Shown here: positions 54,123 to 64,000 of the stretch, piece after piece | How the letters are laid out: every line of letters begins with the position of its first letter | Numbering within the stretch: position 1 is the stretch's first letter | Source: Gordionus sp. m RMFG-2023 | Taxonomy: Eukaryota > Nematomorpha > Gordioida > Chordodea > Parachordodidae | Assembly: GCF_954871325.1 (NCBI RefSeq) | Contig: NC_088775.1 | Span: 54,041,561-54,105,560, forward strand | Direction of reading: 5' to 3' | DNA: 64,000 nucleotides | Notes under the pieces: model-generated | Databases searched by the model: none | Seen by the model: the letters and a program-made list of their open reading frames with translations, nothing else | What the model was told of the DNA's origin: nothing | Made by a program: the position numbers and the translations under genes

Positions 54123-55849
54123 TAGTGTTGTTAAAGTTTGAAACATAACTAGTTACAGTTACTAGTTAAATTGGCAAAAATATAACTAGTTACAGTTACT
54201 AGTTTCATTTTTACAAATGTAACTAGTTATTAGTTACAGTTGTTTTTCAAAAGTAACTAGTTACATTATAAGTTAATTTATCATTCATGTAACGCATTTA
54301 TTTACTGAACGAATTTATTTAATATAAAAAAATTATGATATACAAATTTAATCATTTGTTCAAAAAAAATATACAATTTATTTATATAAAAAAATAAGTA
54401 AACGGAAAAAAATATCCGATAATAGAATATTTATATTTACATCGAATAAAAATATCCTATATATTTGCATTGAAAAAAAAACATATTTATTTTTCATAAA
54501 AATTTGAGTTTAATAAATGTTTATTTAACAACAATTGGATTGCAAAATTTTTATCTAGGAGACGCGCTCGTTTCTCTCCAAAGATGAGCTTCCCTAGACT
54601 GAATAAACGCTCTACGGGAGCACTTGATGTAATAACATTATATTTAATAGAGTATTTTTAAATTTGGAAAATCGTCATATAAAGATAATGTGCTGTTATT
54701 GGATTTAATTAAATTTTCAATAAATTCATCATTATCAATAATATTTTGACGCTTTAAATCCAAAAATCCAGCTACATCTAATGATGTTTGTTGCGAACAT
54801 GAGCCATTTGTGTTAGATTAACCGCGAGGTATTAAAGTATTTATTAAATTTAAAATTTTCATCTTTTTTGATCTATTCTTTTCTTGCCCCAAGGCCAATC
54901 AGTTTTAAATAGTGGATGAATAGCAGCAATTATGTTATCATTATCATAAAGATCATGAAACCTATATCATTGTATTATTAATTTATAAATAATTATTTAT
55001 TAAAGTTACCTCCCTTTTTTAATACTAGCTAATATAGCATCTTTTAAAGGTTAACATCATTTTAATTCTTGAACACCTTCCAGACAGATAAGTATCTGTG
55101 TTATTGTTGGGGTATAATAACTTAGATACATATATTTTTCACCTTCTAGTATATCAATAGCTTTAGCTACTAGTTGCATAATCTAATTTTTTTAATTGTA
55201 AATTATTTATAAGACATTAATTTAAATTTACACTGCAATATTATTTAATAAAATTATGATCTTGTGATGTAAATATACACAATTCTAATTCATCACATAA
55301 TAAATCGAAATCCAAAGGCATTTCATTTATAAGTGATAATATTTTAGATAAAGATGTATAAAAAGAACCCCATCTTGTTACAATGGGATATGGCAGCTGA
55401 GAATGTAATCTCTTTTTAATTTGCTCAACTGATAGCCCAGATTTGTTTTGTGTATTCCACAAACGTTGACATTTAGACATAGCAACCTTATACACTTATA
55501 TATAATCCTCAATGTTTAAAAGTATTTTATTGGCATCTTGTGTTGCCCATAAGTTTAATGTGTGGCAGGAACATCTTCGATGCCTGGGAAGGTAGTCGAA
55601 GTCACTTATATTATAATTGGTTAGCCCAGAGGAAGACATTATATCGTCTATTGAAATGTATTCAATATCTGAATCATTATCTTCCTTTATTTAGATTTAT
55701 ACATATATTTTTTTTAAAGTAACTATTTACTTTTGGTAGTTACATTGGTAAAAATATAACTAGTTACAATTACTAGTTACAATTTTTAAAATATAACTAG
55801 TTACAGTTATTTTTTAGCAAAATTGTAACTAGTTACCTTAACAACCCTA
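54123..55849 (-). mobile_element. hAT with ACTAGTTACAGTT subterminal repeats
   Basis: The left end is tagtgttgttaaagtttg and the right end is ccttaacaaccta-like (ttaacaaccct at 55837-55849). The flanks are aaaattac (54115-54122) and aaatttac (55850-55857), 7 of 8 bases. Both subterminal regions carry many copies of aactagttacagtt. The gene is on the minus strand. Confidence 0.88.
54560..55690 (-). pseudogene. hAT transposase, N-terminus lost
   Basis: Minus strand in order: ISDFDYLPRHRRCSCHTLNL near 55600 (the R-C-x-x-H-x-L-N catalytic motif), KVAMSKCQRLWN and YPIVTRWGSFYTSLSKIL at 55241-55495 (T-R-W element), and [19 protein letters not shown] with ARLLDKN at 54560-54630 (dimerisation region). 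At least two frame changes and an AT-rich insertion lie between the last two parts, and the BED finger region is missing. It is a decayed cut-and-paste transposase. Confidence 0.8.
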
Positions 55850-55914
55850 AAATTTACTAAATAAAAATAAATATATACATATATTATAAGTATCGAAGGC
55901 TCTAAAAAGAGCTT

Positions 55915-58640
55915 AATTTAATAATGAAAATGTACCTAAAAAACAAGTATAATTGTGTTTAAAAATTTCTAGTTGAAGTTTTTGTTTAAGAAATAAGGAT
56001 TCGCGATTTTCGTTTGTTATGTTAAAAATTTTTCGCGATAAAGTTTTTAAGAAAAAATATGTAGACTGTGAAAAATTGCTGTTAGTTGATATAACTATTG
56101 GCTGAAATATAAAGTTATTTAATTTTGAATATTTATTAATTTTTTTATTTTCCTCACAAATAAGAGGGTTTGAATTAATTGATGAAGGAAAGGAGGAGAC
56201 GAAGGTTGCGCCAAATAAGGGATTTCCCATTGGACCCGGGGGTGCAGGTTAAACCGTTGGGTCTGAGGCCGTCCTGTCATGAGAGGTTGGTTGATTCAAG
56301 AATGTTGGGTATTTTAGCCTTATTAAAAGCGTTATGGATGATTTTATTAATAGCTTTATACCGGAGATGGTGACCTTGGCTGCGGGTATTGTTTAGGCCG
56401 TGTCTGGCGTTAGGTTGAACGGGTAAGTTGCATTGGTGGCAAGTGTGTGACTGTGTAAGCGAACATCCAAGTCTAAATTTTATAGTAACTCTCAGTTGGT
56501 CATTGGTTAAAAGATTATCAAAGGTTTGGCTTGGAAGTGCTTCGATCCATTCATGCCCACCGTATTTATCGCTGAATTGTAATAGTTATATATCGCTAAT
56601 ATCGGTAGGGTTAAGACTATTTTGTAATTTCTTTATTAGGGGTTCGATGATAGATTTGTTAGAGATTTTGGTTGGAAATGTATAACCGTCTGGGGTTAGT
56701 AGATTCCATCTTTCAATTGCTGCTGTTAGAAGATCATCATTGGGAGTTATGAATGATGAGATCGCAGAATTGAGCGATAGGCGATATGAGATGAATAGAG
56801 ATAGGGAAAGTAGTTCTAAGGGGATCAAGTCGATACCACCTAGTTTAGCGGATAATTGGGCTAGGCGTCAAATAAAGTCTGATAATGAAAGGCTAAAGAT
56901 CCTTTCTATAAAGGTCTTTAACAGAATATTGTGTTGGAAAAATTTTGAGGAGGTGAATGAGGAGGATGAGTGAAAGAGATGCGAGATTTTAGGGAGATGC
57001 AAACACTTTTTTAATAAGTAAAAAAGCTGGTGCGATGGAATGTGGTTGATGAACTTTTCCAAGTTTTGCATCTCAGAAAAAGTTTTATCGATAATTTTTT
57101 CGGATATATTATTATTGAGTAATTGGGAGCCCAAGAGTTTGATCTCTTCTTTTTCGATAATAGTGTAATCTTTAAATAAATCTAGGGGAAACTCAAAGTT
57201 GAGGAAGCATATTTCAGTTTTAGTTTTGTTTAATTCTAAACCAATTTGCGAGCATTCTCTTTCGAGGTGGTTAAGGGTTTTGCTAATTTGATGTGGATTA
57301 CCGCAAAGGGTTCCATTATCAAGGTACCATAAGTTAAGGTCTAGGTCAAATTCAAATTTAAGATCTTTCATCGTATTGTGGATAGCTAAGCAGAAAAGAA
57401 TAGGGCCGAGGGGGTCGGAATATATAACGCTATCATTAAAAATGAGGAGAGTGCTATTGTTATAGCAGATGTCAACGAAACGCGAATATTGGGGGAAATT
57501 ATAATAAAAATTTCGAGTGCCGAGGAACCTAAAATTGTATTGTAGGCATTCTTAAAATCGATTTTGCATATAACGTAGTTTATCGATGGATGTTGAAGGT
57601 AGATACGTAGGCTGCGAAAGGCTATATCTACGCCTCCTTTAGTACCGCATCCTAATTGGTATTTGCCAAGCAGGGAATGAGTATCGGATTTTAATTTTTT
57701 TAAATAATTTTAGCTATCAGGCGTCTAAAAAATGAACCGATTGAGATTGGGCAGATGCTAGCATTAGGTTTTTCAAAAGCAATCAAGTTAGCTCCAAATA
57801 TAATTTGATGAGCTAATGGGGGAATATCTTGTAGTTATATTATTAAGGAAGGTGGTAAGTGAGTTAAAAAAATGATTGGAATTATGAGATTTTAGAAATG
57901 TTTGGAAGTAAGATGGTCTATAGCCATCCCGGCCTGCTGTGAAAATTTATTAAATTCAATTATTGTTTCGCGTATCTTGGTTTGTAATTATGAAAGGGGG
58001 GATATTGAGCGGTGGTTTTGGTAAGCTAGTATAAGAGGCATTTGGATGGAGGGATTTTAGGTTGTCAAGGGTCTCGTCATTAGATGGGGCGAGTTTTGTT
58101 TGTGTTTTTGTGCACCGCATATGTCGCCTTCATTTATTTTTTTGGATATTTTGTTGTAGGTAACACTGAAACTTTCATTAGAATTATTGGGATTATTAAC
58201 GTGTTCTAATAGTGTTAAATTTTCCAAATCTTTGAGTCTGTCTTTTATTAGGTTAGGTAGTGAGCTAGATTTGTTATCTTTTGGGATTGAGAGGCATTAG
58301 AAAGGGACTGTAAAGAGATTATTCCAATAATTTAAATTTCACAAATCTTTGTTTATATTATCAAATAATTTAGTAAGATGGTCAGTGATCTGATAATTAA
58401 CACTAGATGGGATGTGTTTTATTATTGGTATTTTTTTAATAAAGATAAATTCTTATAGTGGTTTGTTATTTACATGTATGTGTTTGGTATTAATTGGGGG
58501 TTCTATCAGTTTTGTGCAGAATGTATTAGAACCTGAGCAAGGGAGGGCTTGGTGGCCATGTTTGTATAGATGGTCATCTTTTTTTATATCAATAAGTTTG
58601 TGACAGGTTAGGCAAATTCCTTTCATGTTTGAGTCTAAGA
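55915..58640 (-). pseudogene. Near full-length LINE reverse transcriptase with RLE-type endonuclease
   Basis: Reading right to left: an N-terminal zinc motif near 58620 (CLTCHKLI ... HGHQALPCSGSN); NEGDICGA near 58130; LDNLKSLHPNASYTSLPKP; FSQQAGMAIDHL; FRRLIAKI; then LGKYQLGCGTKGGVDIAF; catalytic motif VICKIDFKNAYNT near 57570; SDPLGPILFCLAIH; and LNLWYLDNGTLCG, where the Y-x-D-D pair has become D-N. The thumb helices follow (LLKKCLHLPKISHL), then a CCHC-like CHQCN ... HGL, RPNGLTCTPG (the usual P-D changed to P-N) and a C-terminal domain ending FLKQKLQLEIFKHN. At least four frame changes and stops make it inactive. The endonuclease reading is inferred from motif spacing. Confidence 0.8.
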
Positions 58641-59140
58641 CAAAAACATTGTAGGGTTATTTGCTGGTATGTTGGTATATAAGGGTTTTGTTGTAGATGG
58701 AATCAGAATAATTAATTATGAATAGTGCATGTGAGTGTTGTATTTTTATTTCCAGGATTATGTGTTGTTAGTAGTTTCTATATAGAGTGAGCTTGTTATA
58801 AACTCTGAAGCTCGCTTAGCAGTTATTTGTCATATGCTCGTAAATAAGTCTCAGGATATACTTGAAGATTTTCCTATCCGCCGAAGCTCTTTTAAAATCA
58901 CCAAGTAAGATCTAGCTCCCCCAAGGACCTTATAATTCTGCCGAACCAATTGCCTTTATAAGAAAGAAAGGCTTAAGAGCAGTCTCCTTCGGGGATTTGT
59001 TTACAAGGATAGATTAGGTTGTTAGTATAATGCCTTAATATATGACCAACCACCTAAATTTCCCTATATTGGATCATTTTATGAAGAGGAAGGATATCAC
59101 ATCTAGCCCATAACATATAATTAGTAGTATTTAGTGGGTA
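58641..59140. other. Noncoding gap, slightly GC-richer at 58790-58990
   Basis: No motif recognised. It may be the 5' untranslated part of the LINE or an unrelated element. Confidence 0.35.
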
Positions 59141-59147
59141 AAAAGTA

Positions 59148-59394
59148 TACTTGTTTTAATATTTTAGTGTTTTATCATTTTTTTTAAATAAATAAACATT
59201 TTAAGTTTTTATTTAAATATACCAATATCTATAAACACCTATAAAACAGGGGCTACTCTTTCCAATCCCAGGGCTCAAAAAAATTTAACTTTTTTTTGAT
59301 AATTAAAAAAATTTACATAAGGCTTTTCAAATTTTTCAGGGGGCTCGAGCCCCTGTGCACCCACCCTCCTCCCTAGTGGCGCCACAGCAATAAA
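59148..59394 (-). mobile_element. End of a hAT A family element, reverse orientation
   Basis: The text cagggggctcgagcccctgt and ctagtggcgccacag matches the family's left end in reverse (end near 59394). The inner part (59148-59213) is the reverse complement of 54045-54110. Confidence 0.5.
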
Positions 59395-59699
59395 ACATTT
59401 TGCAATTTGTGTATACCTGTAATTTTGAAATCTATAATTAAGTTTTTAAATTTTGTGATTATTTGTAAAAGTTTAGGTTCGGTCATAAATTATTACTATA
59501 AAGATTCTACAATAGATTTTGTCTATTGTATAATCACTACCTTATTTCTTTTATAAAAAAATAATGATTTCAATACTATACCGGTTGTGTACATTTAATA
59601 TTTTATCATTTACGTATATTTTATTTATTTATATTAATATATTATGGTCACTATCTAAAATAAATTTATGATACATAAGATATTCTTAAATAACTCTTA

Positions 59700-59761
59700 A
59701 AAAAATTTAATTATACTTTCCCCTCCCACCCCTCCTAGCAAATTCCTGTGTACGCATCTGG
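59700..59761 (+). mobile_element. Right end resembling hAT-2
   Basis: The text cccctcctagcaaattcctg and tgtacgcatctg resembles the right end of hAT-2 (aaaatcctggatacgccactg) with changes. No partner end was found. Confidence 0.35.
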
Positions 59762-60969
59762 AACAAACATTTTATTATAAATAGTATCTTAAAATATTAT
59801 ATCAAAATTAAAATAAATTTAGAAAGATTTAGTAATTTATATTATCTATGTTAAAAAATATTTGTTTAAATTTTATTATAACGTTTTAGTTAATAACAAT
59901 AAAAAACAAGATAAATGGCCTTTATATTTTATTTGGCTAAATTTTTTATCGCAAATAAACAAAAATGAACAGTTATAGACCAGGTAAACAGTTTTAGGTA
60001 GTTGAACAGAATGGCGAAGCTTTTAGAAGCAGTTTGAAATATTTATTCCACGAGGAGGAAAAATGAAAATGTTTAAACAACTAGGTTTTATATTGGAAAA
60101 AAAATTATTTTGGAAATAGAGAATAAGCAGCCTCTTAATTCCAAAATAATTAGCTCACAGGCTGCGCTGGCGATAAAGCAAACATCTTTATCTGGCTTAA
60201 AGCCAAGTTATTAAAAGAATTTACCTTTTCCTCTAGTGGAGAAAAGAAAATCGTTATTGTCAATTTCAAACTCCTTTCAAAGTTGTAAACTGTGCTACTA
60301 TCTATCTTGTTGCCGGTTCGAAATCCAATTTTATAAAATTTCACTCTTCTCTAGGGATCAAAGAAAATTGTCACTATCAATTTGAAATTACTTTAACAGT
60401 TTTATAAATTTTTTATTCAATCCAAAACCAAATTGTCTAGATTTTTATTAAGGCCATTATTTATATTTATATTTATATGTTATTTTAATTTATTCAAATC
60501 ATTTTTAAATTAGGATGATATAACTTATTTTTACTCTTTCGAAATTCATTTTTAAAATAAAATATACAATAAACTTATTAATTATTTATAAATGGATATG
60601 GTTACAAGTTATAGAAAATTATTATAGTGTTTTCTGTTTAGCAGTTTATTCTTACAAGTCTGTTTGAACCCTTTAAATGTCCAAGATTTCGTTTAATATA
60701 CATAGCTTTTTTTTTAAGATTGTCATTTGACAACTATATAAAAAAGGTATTCATTTGAATAAATATTCTATAAATGGTAATATAATAAATAAATATTCTA
60801 TAAATAGTAATATAATAAATAAAAACTAAATTAGTTTTTATGAAAATCCATTTTATCCTAAGGTGATCAACTCCTATCTTGTGTAATATATTATAGATCG
60901 TGAATAGCTTTCCGATTGATTAATAGACTAAACATGGAATTGATAAAAGAACTCATTTTAAAAAATTAA
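59762..60969. other. AT-rich DNA with a short tandem repeat
   Basis: The block aataaatattctataaatgg (60759-60825) occurs two to three times. No gene supported; the minus frame at 60150-60344 has no recognisable content. Confidence 0.45.
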
Positions 60970-61209
60970 GGTGAAAACCCCTACATATGTAAAGAATTCG
61001 GAGGATTATTGAGCCAATCTTCTAACCCCATAACGCATATCAGAAAACATTACGGTTTCAAGCAATTTTTCTGCGAGGCATGCCCGAAAATATTTGACGG
61101 ATAATTAGAACTGAAAAAACATTTGGAAAAACATGCAATAGAACTTTTGGTTGGATATCAGATCAAATTTCAAACAAAGAATAAATTAGGATTTTGTAAA
61201 ACATGTTAA
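60970..61209 (+). pseudogene. GFI1/senseless-like C2H2 zinc-finger relic
   Basis: One frame of 80 codons reads GENPYICKEF, then SQSSNPITHIRKHYGFK and QFFCEACPKIF, and after an in-frame stop (taa) LELKKHLEKH. The order of a linker, S-Q-S-S-N-x-I-T-H-x-R-K-H-x-G-F-K and a following C-x2-C finger is the hallmark of fingers 5 and 6 of GFI1/senseless transcription repressors of animals (from memory). The second cysteine of the first finger is Phe, and the last finger is cut by the stop, so it cannot fold. An acceptor-like attaag precedes it. It may be a decayed exon or a retained fragment. Upstream fingers were not found. Confidence 0.6.
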
Positions 61210-62892
61210 ATTTTATATTTGCAACGAATAATATTATATTACTATCTTAGTCCTTCCAAAAGTAACAATCAATATAAAATCGCCATATCGTTTATTTGAA
61301 ATCATAAATTGTAGAAAATCTAACGGAATACAAATTTCCAATCATAAATTTTTAATCTATTTATAATTCACATTAATTTTTAATTTCCTTCCATTGTTTT
61401 TAAATATAAAAATCAACTAAAAATAAATATACAATAATTTATTGGCATTTTATACAATCTATTTTTTAATTTATAAGTTCGCAAGCTGCTACAATTATCT
61501 TTTTCAAAATAGAACTCAGTTTTTAAAAAAAAATAAAACTATATTAAGTTTAATTATCTCATCATAGGGTTTAAAATATTTGAATGGTTAATTTAATCAT
61601 ACGAAAACTTAATATAATAAAACTTATTAGAAATAAACCCAATCATAGATTAATTCTTTTCATTCTTAAATTATTTTTGAAAATATAAATTGTTTTATAA
61701 ATTTTTTATCATAATCACATTATATAAAAAATAATATATCCTCTTCTTATTGAATATTATGTTTTTATAATTTCATTTTTTCTACTAGCAAATGTGGAAT
61801 ATATTTTATTCTTATAATGCGTATATATTTTCAGGCTGCAACTCATATTAAAGATGATTACATGTCAATATCACAAAAATTTTAGCTCGAATACAGCTAA
61901 TATCGATAACCGGGAAAAGGTATTTCGAGAATGTATTACAGCAAATGCATTATTTTTGAATATAATATTCCGAAATTAATACTGTTAATATATAAATTTT
62001 GCATATTTTTTACTTTGTAATTGATGACCTTTTTGTAAAAATTCTTTCTTTTAAATTTTTTTAATGACCTTTTATATTTTCCTAATTTTCGTAAATGTTA
62101 ATTTAATTTAAGGACGAATTTGTTAAAAATTAATCTTAAATTGTATATATGTAAATAGTATTAAAATAATAATATATATAGTTGTAAAATTTTCAATATC
62201 TTCAGTAGTAGTAATAAAAATAAAATGTTAAATTAAATAAAAGATTTCAAATATATTTTTTGGTTTTTCTTTACCTGCCTTCCCTGAAACAAATACCGTC
62301 AATGTATTTGCGAGAATATATTACAGCGAATGGATTCGTGCGATTGTAACACCACGAGAGTGGTATATGAATTACCTCAGTTGCAATATCAGATTGAGTT
62401 TGGTGATAACATTTTTATATTTATCGACTCTTAAACAGACTTAGTGGATACTGAAAAGGCCTAATAAAGTCAGGCTTGGGTTTAAAGATAATTTTTTTGA
62501 AAATTGGGCTCGGGCTTTTCATTTTTTTGACTCAAAACATATAAAAAAGATTCTAAACCCTAGAAAGTTTTCTCTATATTATTTAATTGTTTAAATATGC
62601 GTTTGATTCTATTTTTATATTTAATTGGACAGGACAAGGTCAGGCCTAAAATAAAAATTTAGCTGAGCTGGGGCCAAAAATTTGCAAGCGTTAAGAACAA
62701 GTCTTATTTAAAACATTGAACCAAACAGATAATTGCTCCTCGGAAATTATTTTTATTAATATTTAACAAAACGTGCTTTAATTAGTGAGGGATTTAAGTT
62801 TTAATTTTATTAATTTAGTGTTTTGATAGTATGAATATAATAAACCATCTATCAAAGCAGAGTATATATAATTCACAAATAGTAATTTAGAC
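61210..62892. other. AT-rich DNA with a small dispersed repeat
   Basis: The 30-bp phrase close to tttgcgagaatatattacag + cgaatggatt occurs near 61918 and 62308. The second lies in a protein-like stretch (VTPREWYMNYLSCNI). GC-richer blocks near 62460-62530 and 62630-62690 (gtcaggcttggg, aaggtcaggcctaa) may be the ends of a MITE. None of this is firm. Confidence 0.3.
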
Positions 62893-63327
62893 CAGGGATC
62901 CAAACCCAACCTGAACCGTTAAACAGCTAAAAACCTGTATTTTTTATCGAACCTAAACCACTAAAATAATTTCTAGCCGAACTTGAACCGAACCGCTAAA
63001 ATGTCTCTGAACCGGTACAAGCCTCATGATTTTATGCCTATAAAATAATGTGTAAATTATTACTAGTATATTGTAAAAATTTTAATTATATTCGAATTGT
63101 TTATGAGATTATTATCATTCACATTTGATTGATAGTGTCAGTCATAATTTTTATAAACTTTAGTATATTGCCATTTTACAGCATTTTAAATATCTTAAGC
63201 TTATAAATTATAATGCCTAGAGCAAAATTAAACCCCATATACAATTATTTATATATAGTATTATAAATGACACATCAAAATGTAATATCACTGATTGTTA
63301 AATAAATATGAAAGGCCATCATAAATC

Positions 63328-63588
63328 TTGAGCGTCATAAAAAAAATTCACCATCTAGAATTTGATAAAATTAACAAAATATCACAACAAAAGGCTAATA
63401 AAATAAAAAAGTTTAAGATGTCATCATGCCAACAGACAATAGAAGAAGCATTAAAAAAACAAACAATATCAGTAAAACTAAATAAAAAAATAATAATCGA
63501 TGATTGTACTGAGTTGGTTACTTTTAATGGCAGACCATTCATATTAATCGATGATAGCGGTTTTAAAAAAATTCTTGATCCTTATTAG
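63328..63588 (+). pseudogene. hAT transposase N-terminal remnant
   Basis: The 86-codon frame contains QQTIEEALKKQ and CTELVTFNGRPFILIDDSGF, which is the hAT region that follows the BED finger (E-L-V-T-x-N-x-R-P-F, then D-x-S-G-F). The zinc finger itself is not visible. The start codon given is nominal, since an exon boundary may precede it. The frame ends at tag 63586-63588, and the catalytic middle is absent before the next remnant. Confidence 0.8.
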
Positions 63589-63769
63589 ATGCCGTGGGTA
63601 AAATTAAAATTAATTCTCAAAATATTTAATCTAATGTTACAGAATATAAGCCTTAAGTATTTGATAATATATAATCAAAGAAATAAATATTATAGGTAAT
63701 TTTTCTAAAGAACCTAGGTTAAATAAAACTATGAATATTTTAAACTATTAGAGAAATCGGAGTAATCGA

Positions 63770-63925
63770 TGCCCAGAATTATGTAAATTGTTTGATATCA
63801 TACTGGCAGTGCCAGCTACACAAGTTAGTGTGGAAAGATGTTTTTCAATAATTAAATTTATACTATCTCTTTATATATGTAATATGAGTGAAAACGAATC
63901 TTGAAAATATATTAATTGTGCGACC
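63770..63925 (+). pseudogene. hAT dimerisation remnant
   Basis: The plus strand reads ILAVPATQVSVERCFSIIKF followed by a short LSLYICNMSENES. This is the hAT C-terminal dimerisation signature (P-A-T-x-x-x-V-E-R-x-F-S). An in-frame tga ends it. With the N-terminal remnant 180 bp upstream, this is a third example of a gene that lost its core but kept both ends. Confidence 0.8.
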
Positions 63926-64000
63926 TAATAAAAAATTTTAAGTAAAAGTTAAATATTGTTCATATTAAAATTAATCATTGATATTTATTTGTATGATTTA

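Larger units (their letters stand above)
62893..64000 (+). mobile_element. Left part of a hAT, continues past the window
   Basis: A likely left end, cagggatccaaacccaacct, is followed by aacctgaaccg-type and gaaccgaaccgc subterminal repeats, then transposase remnants. The right end is outside the window. Confidence 0.6.

Noticed and set aside
62440-62700. A complete MITE
   Set aside because: Two GC-richer blocks look vaguely inverted, but the ends do not align well and no target duplication was found.

Overview
The window is AT-rich (roughly three quarters A+T by eye) eukaryotic nuclear DNA, dominated by decayed, nested transposable elements. Very large introns, an animal-type mitochondrial enzyme gene, a relic of a GFI1/senseless-type zinc finger (a metazoan family), many hAT relics, an RTE-type LINE and a Gypsy retrotransposon point to an invertebrate animal with a fast-evolving genome. 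The species cannot be fixed from the sequence, and nothing looks bacterial or organellar.

Layout. 1-4.6 kb: AT-rich DNA with short repeats and TE relics. 4.7-14.6 kb (minus strand): the first two coding exons of proline dehydrogenase (PRODH), separated by a 9.3 kb intron full of MITEs, minisatellites and a hAT relic; later exons were not found and may lie left of the window. 14.9-17.3 kb: AT-rich tandem repeats and an unrecognised minus-strand candidate gene. 18.1-22.6 kb: a decayed Gypsy-type gag interrupted by a complete hAT-like element (8-bp target duplication), itself interrupted by a smaller hAT. 23-35 kb: a region best explained by an inversion of about 11 kb, because two nested transposons are each split into halves 8-9 kb apart in opposite orientation, with both sets of target duplications still matching. 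31.4-34.3 kb: three transposons stacked inside one another. 35-38.4 kb: an inverted LTR fragment, two MITEs and a GGAAAATAATTCC repeat. 39.0-43.9 kb: a Gypsy LTR retrotransposon with both LTRs, primer-binding site, gag and integrase C-terminus but no reverse transcriptase. 44.36-47.55 kb: a full-length RTE-type LINE with a 16-bp target duplication; its 5' end is tRNA-like. 48.4-53.1 kb: a MULE-like element with minisatellite-bearing terminal inverted repeats, filled with two nested hATs and a LINE piece. 53.1-59.8 kb: two more copies of that LINE family (it appears to carry a restriction-enzyme-like endonuclease) and a hAT. 60-64 kb: zinc-finger relic, AT-rich DNA and the left part of another hAT.

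No element looks intact, so the region reads as transposons inserting into transposons around and inside one or two host genes. PRODH, a mitochondrial proline-catabolism enzyme, is the only gene identified with good confidence. The most useful observations are the inversion bracketed by split target duplications, the tRNA-like head of the LINE, the tandem-repeat length difference between the two Gypsy LTRs, and the repeated loss of the catalytic core in hAT genes that keep their DNA-binding and dimerisation ends.
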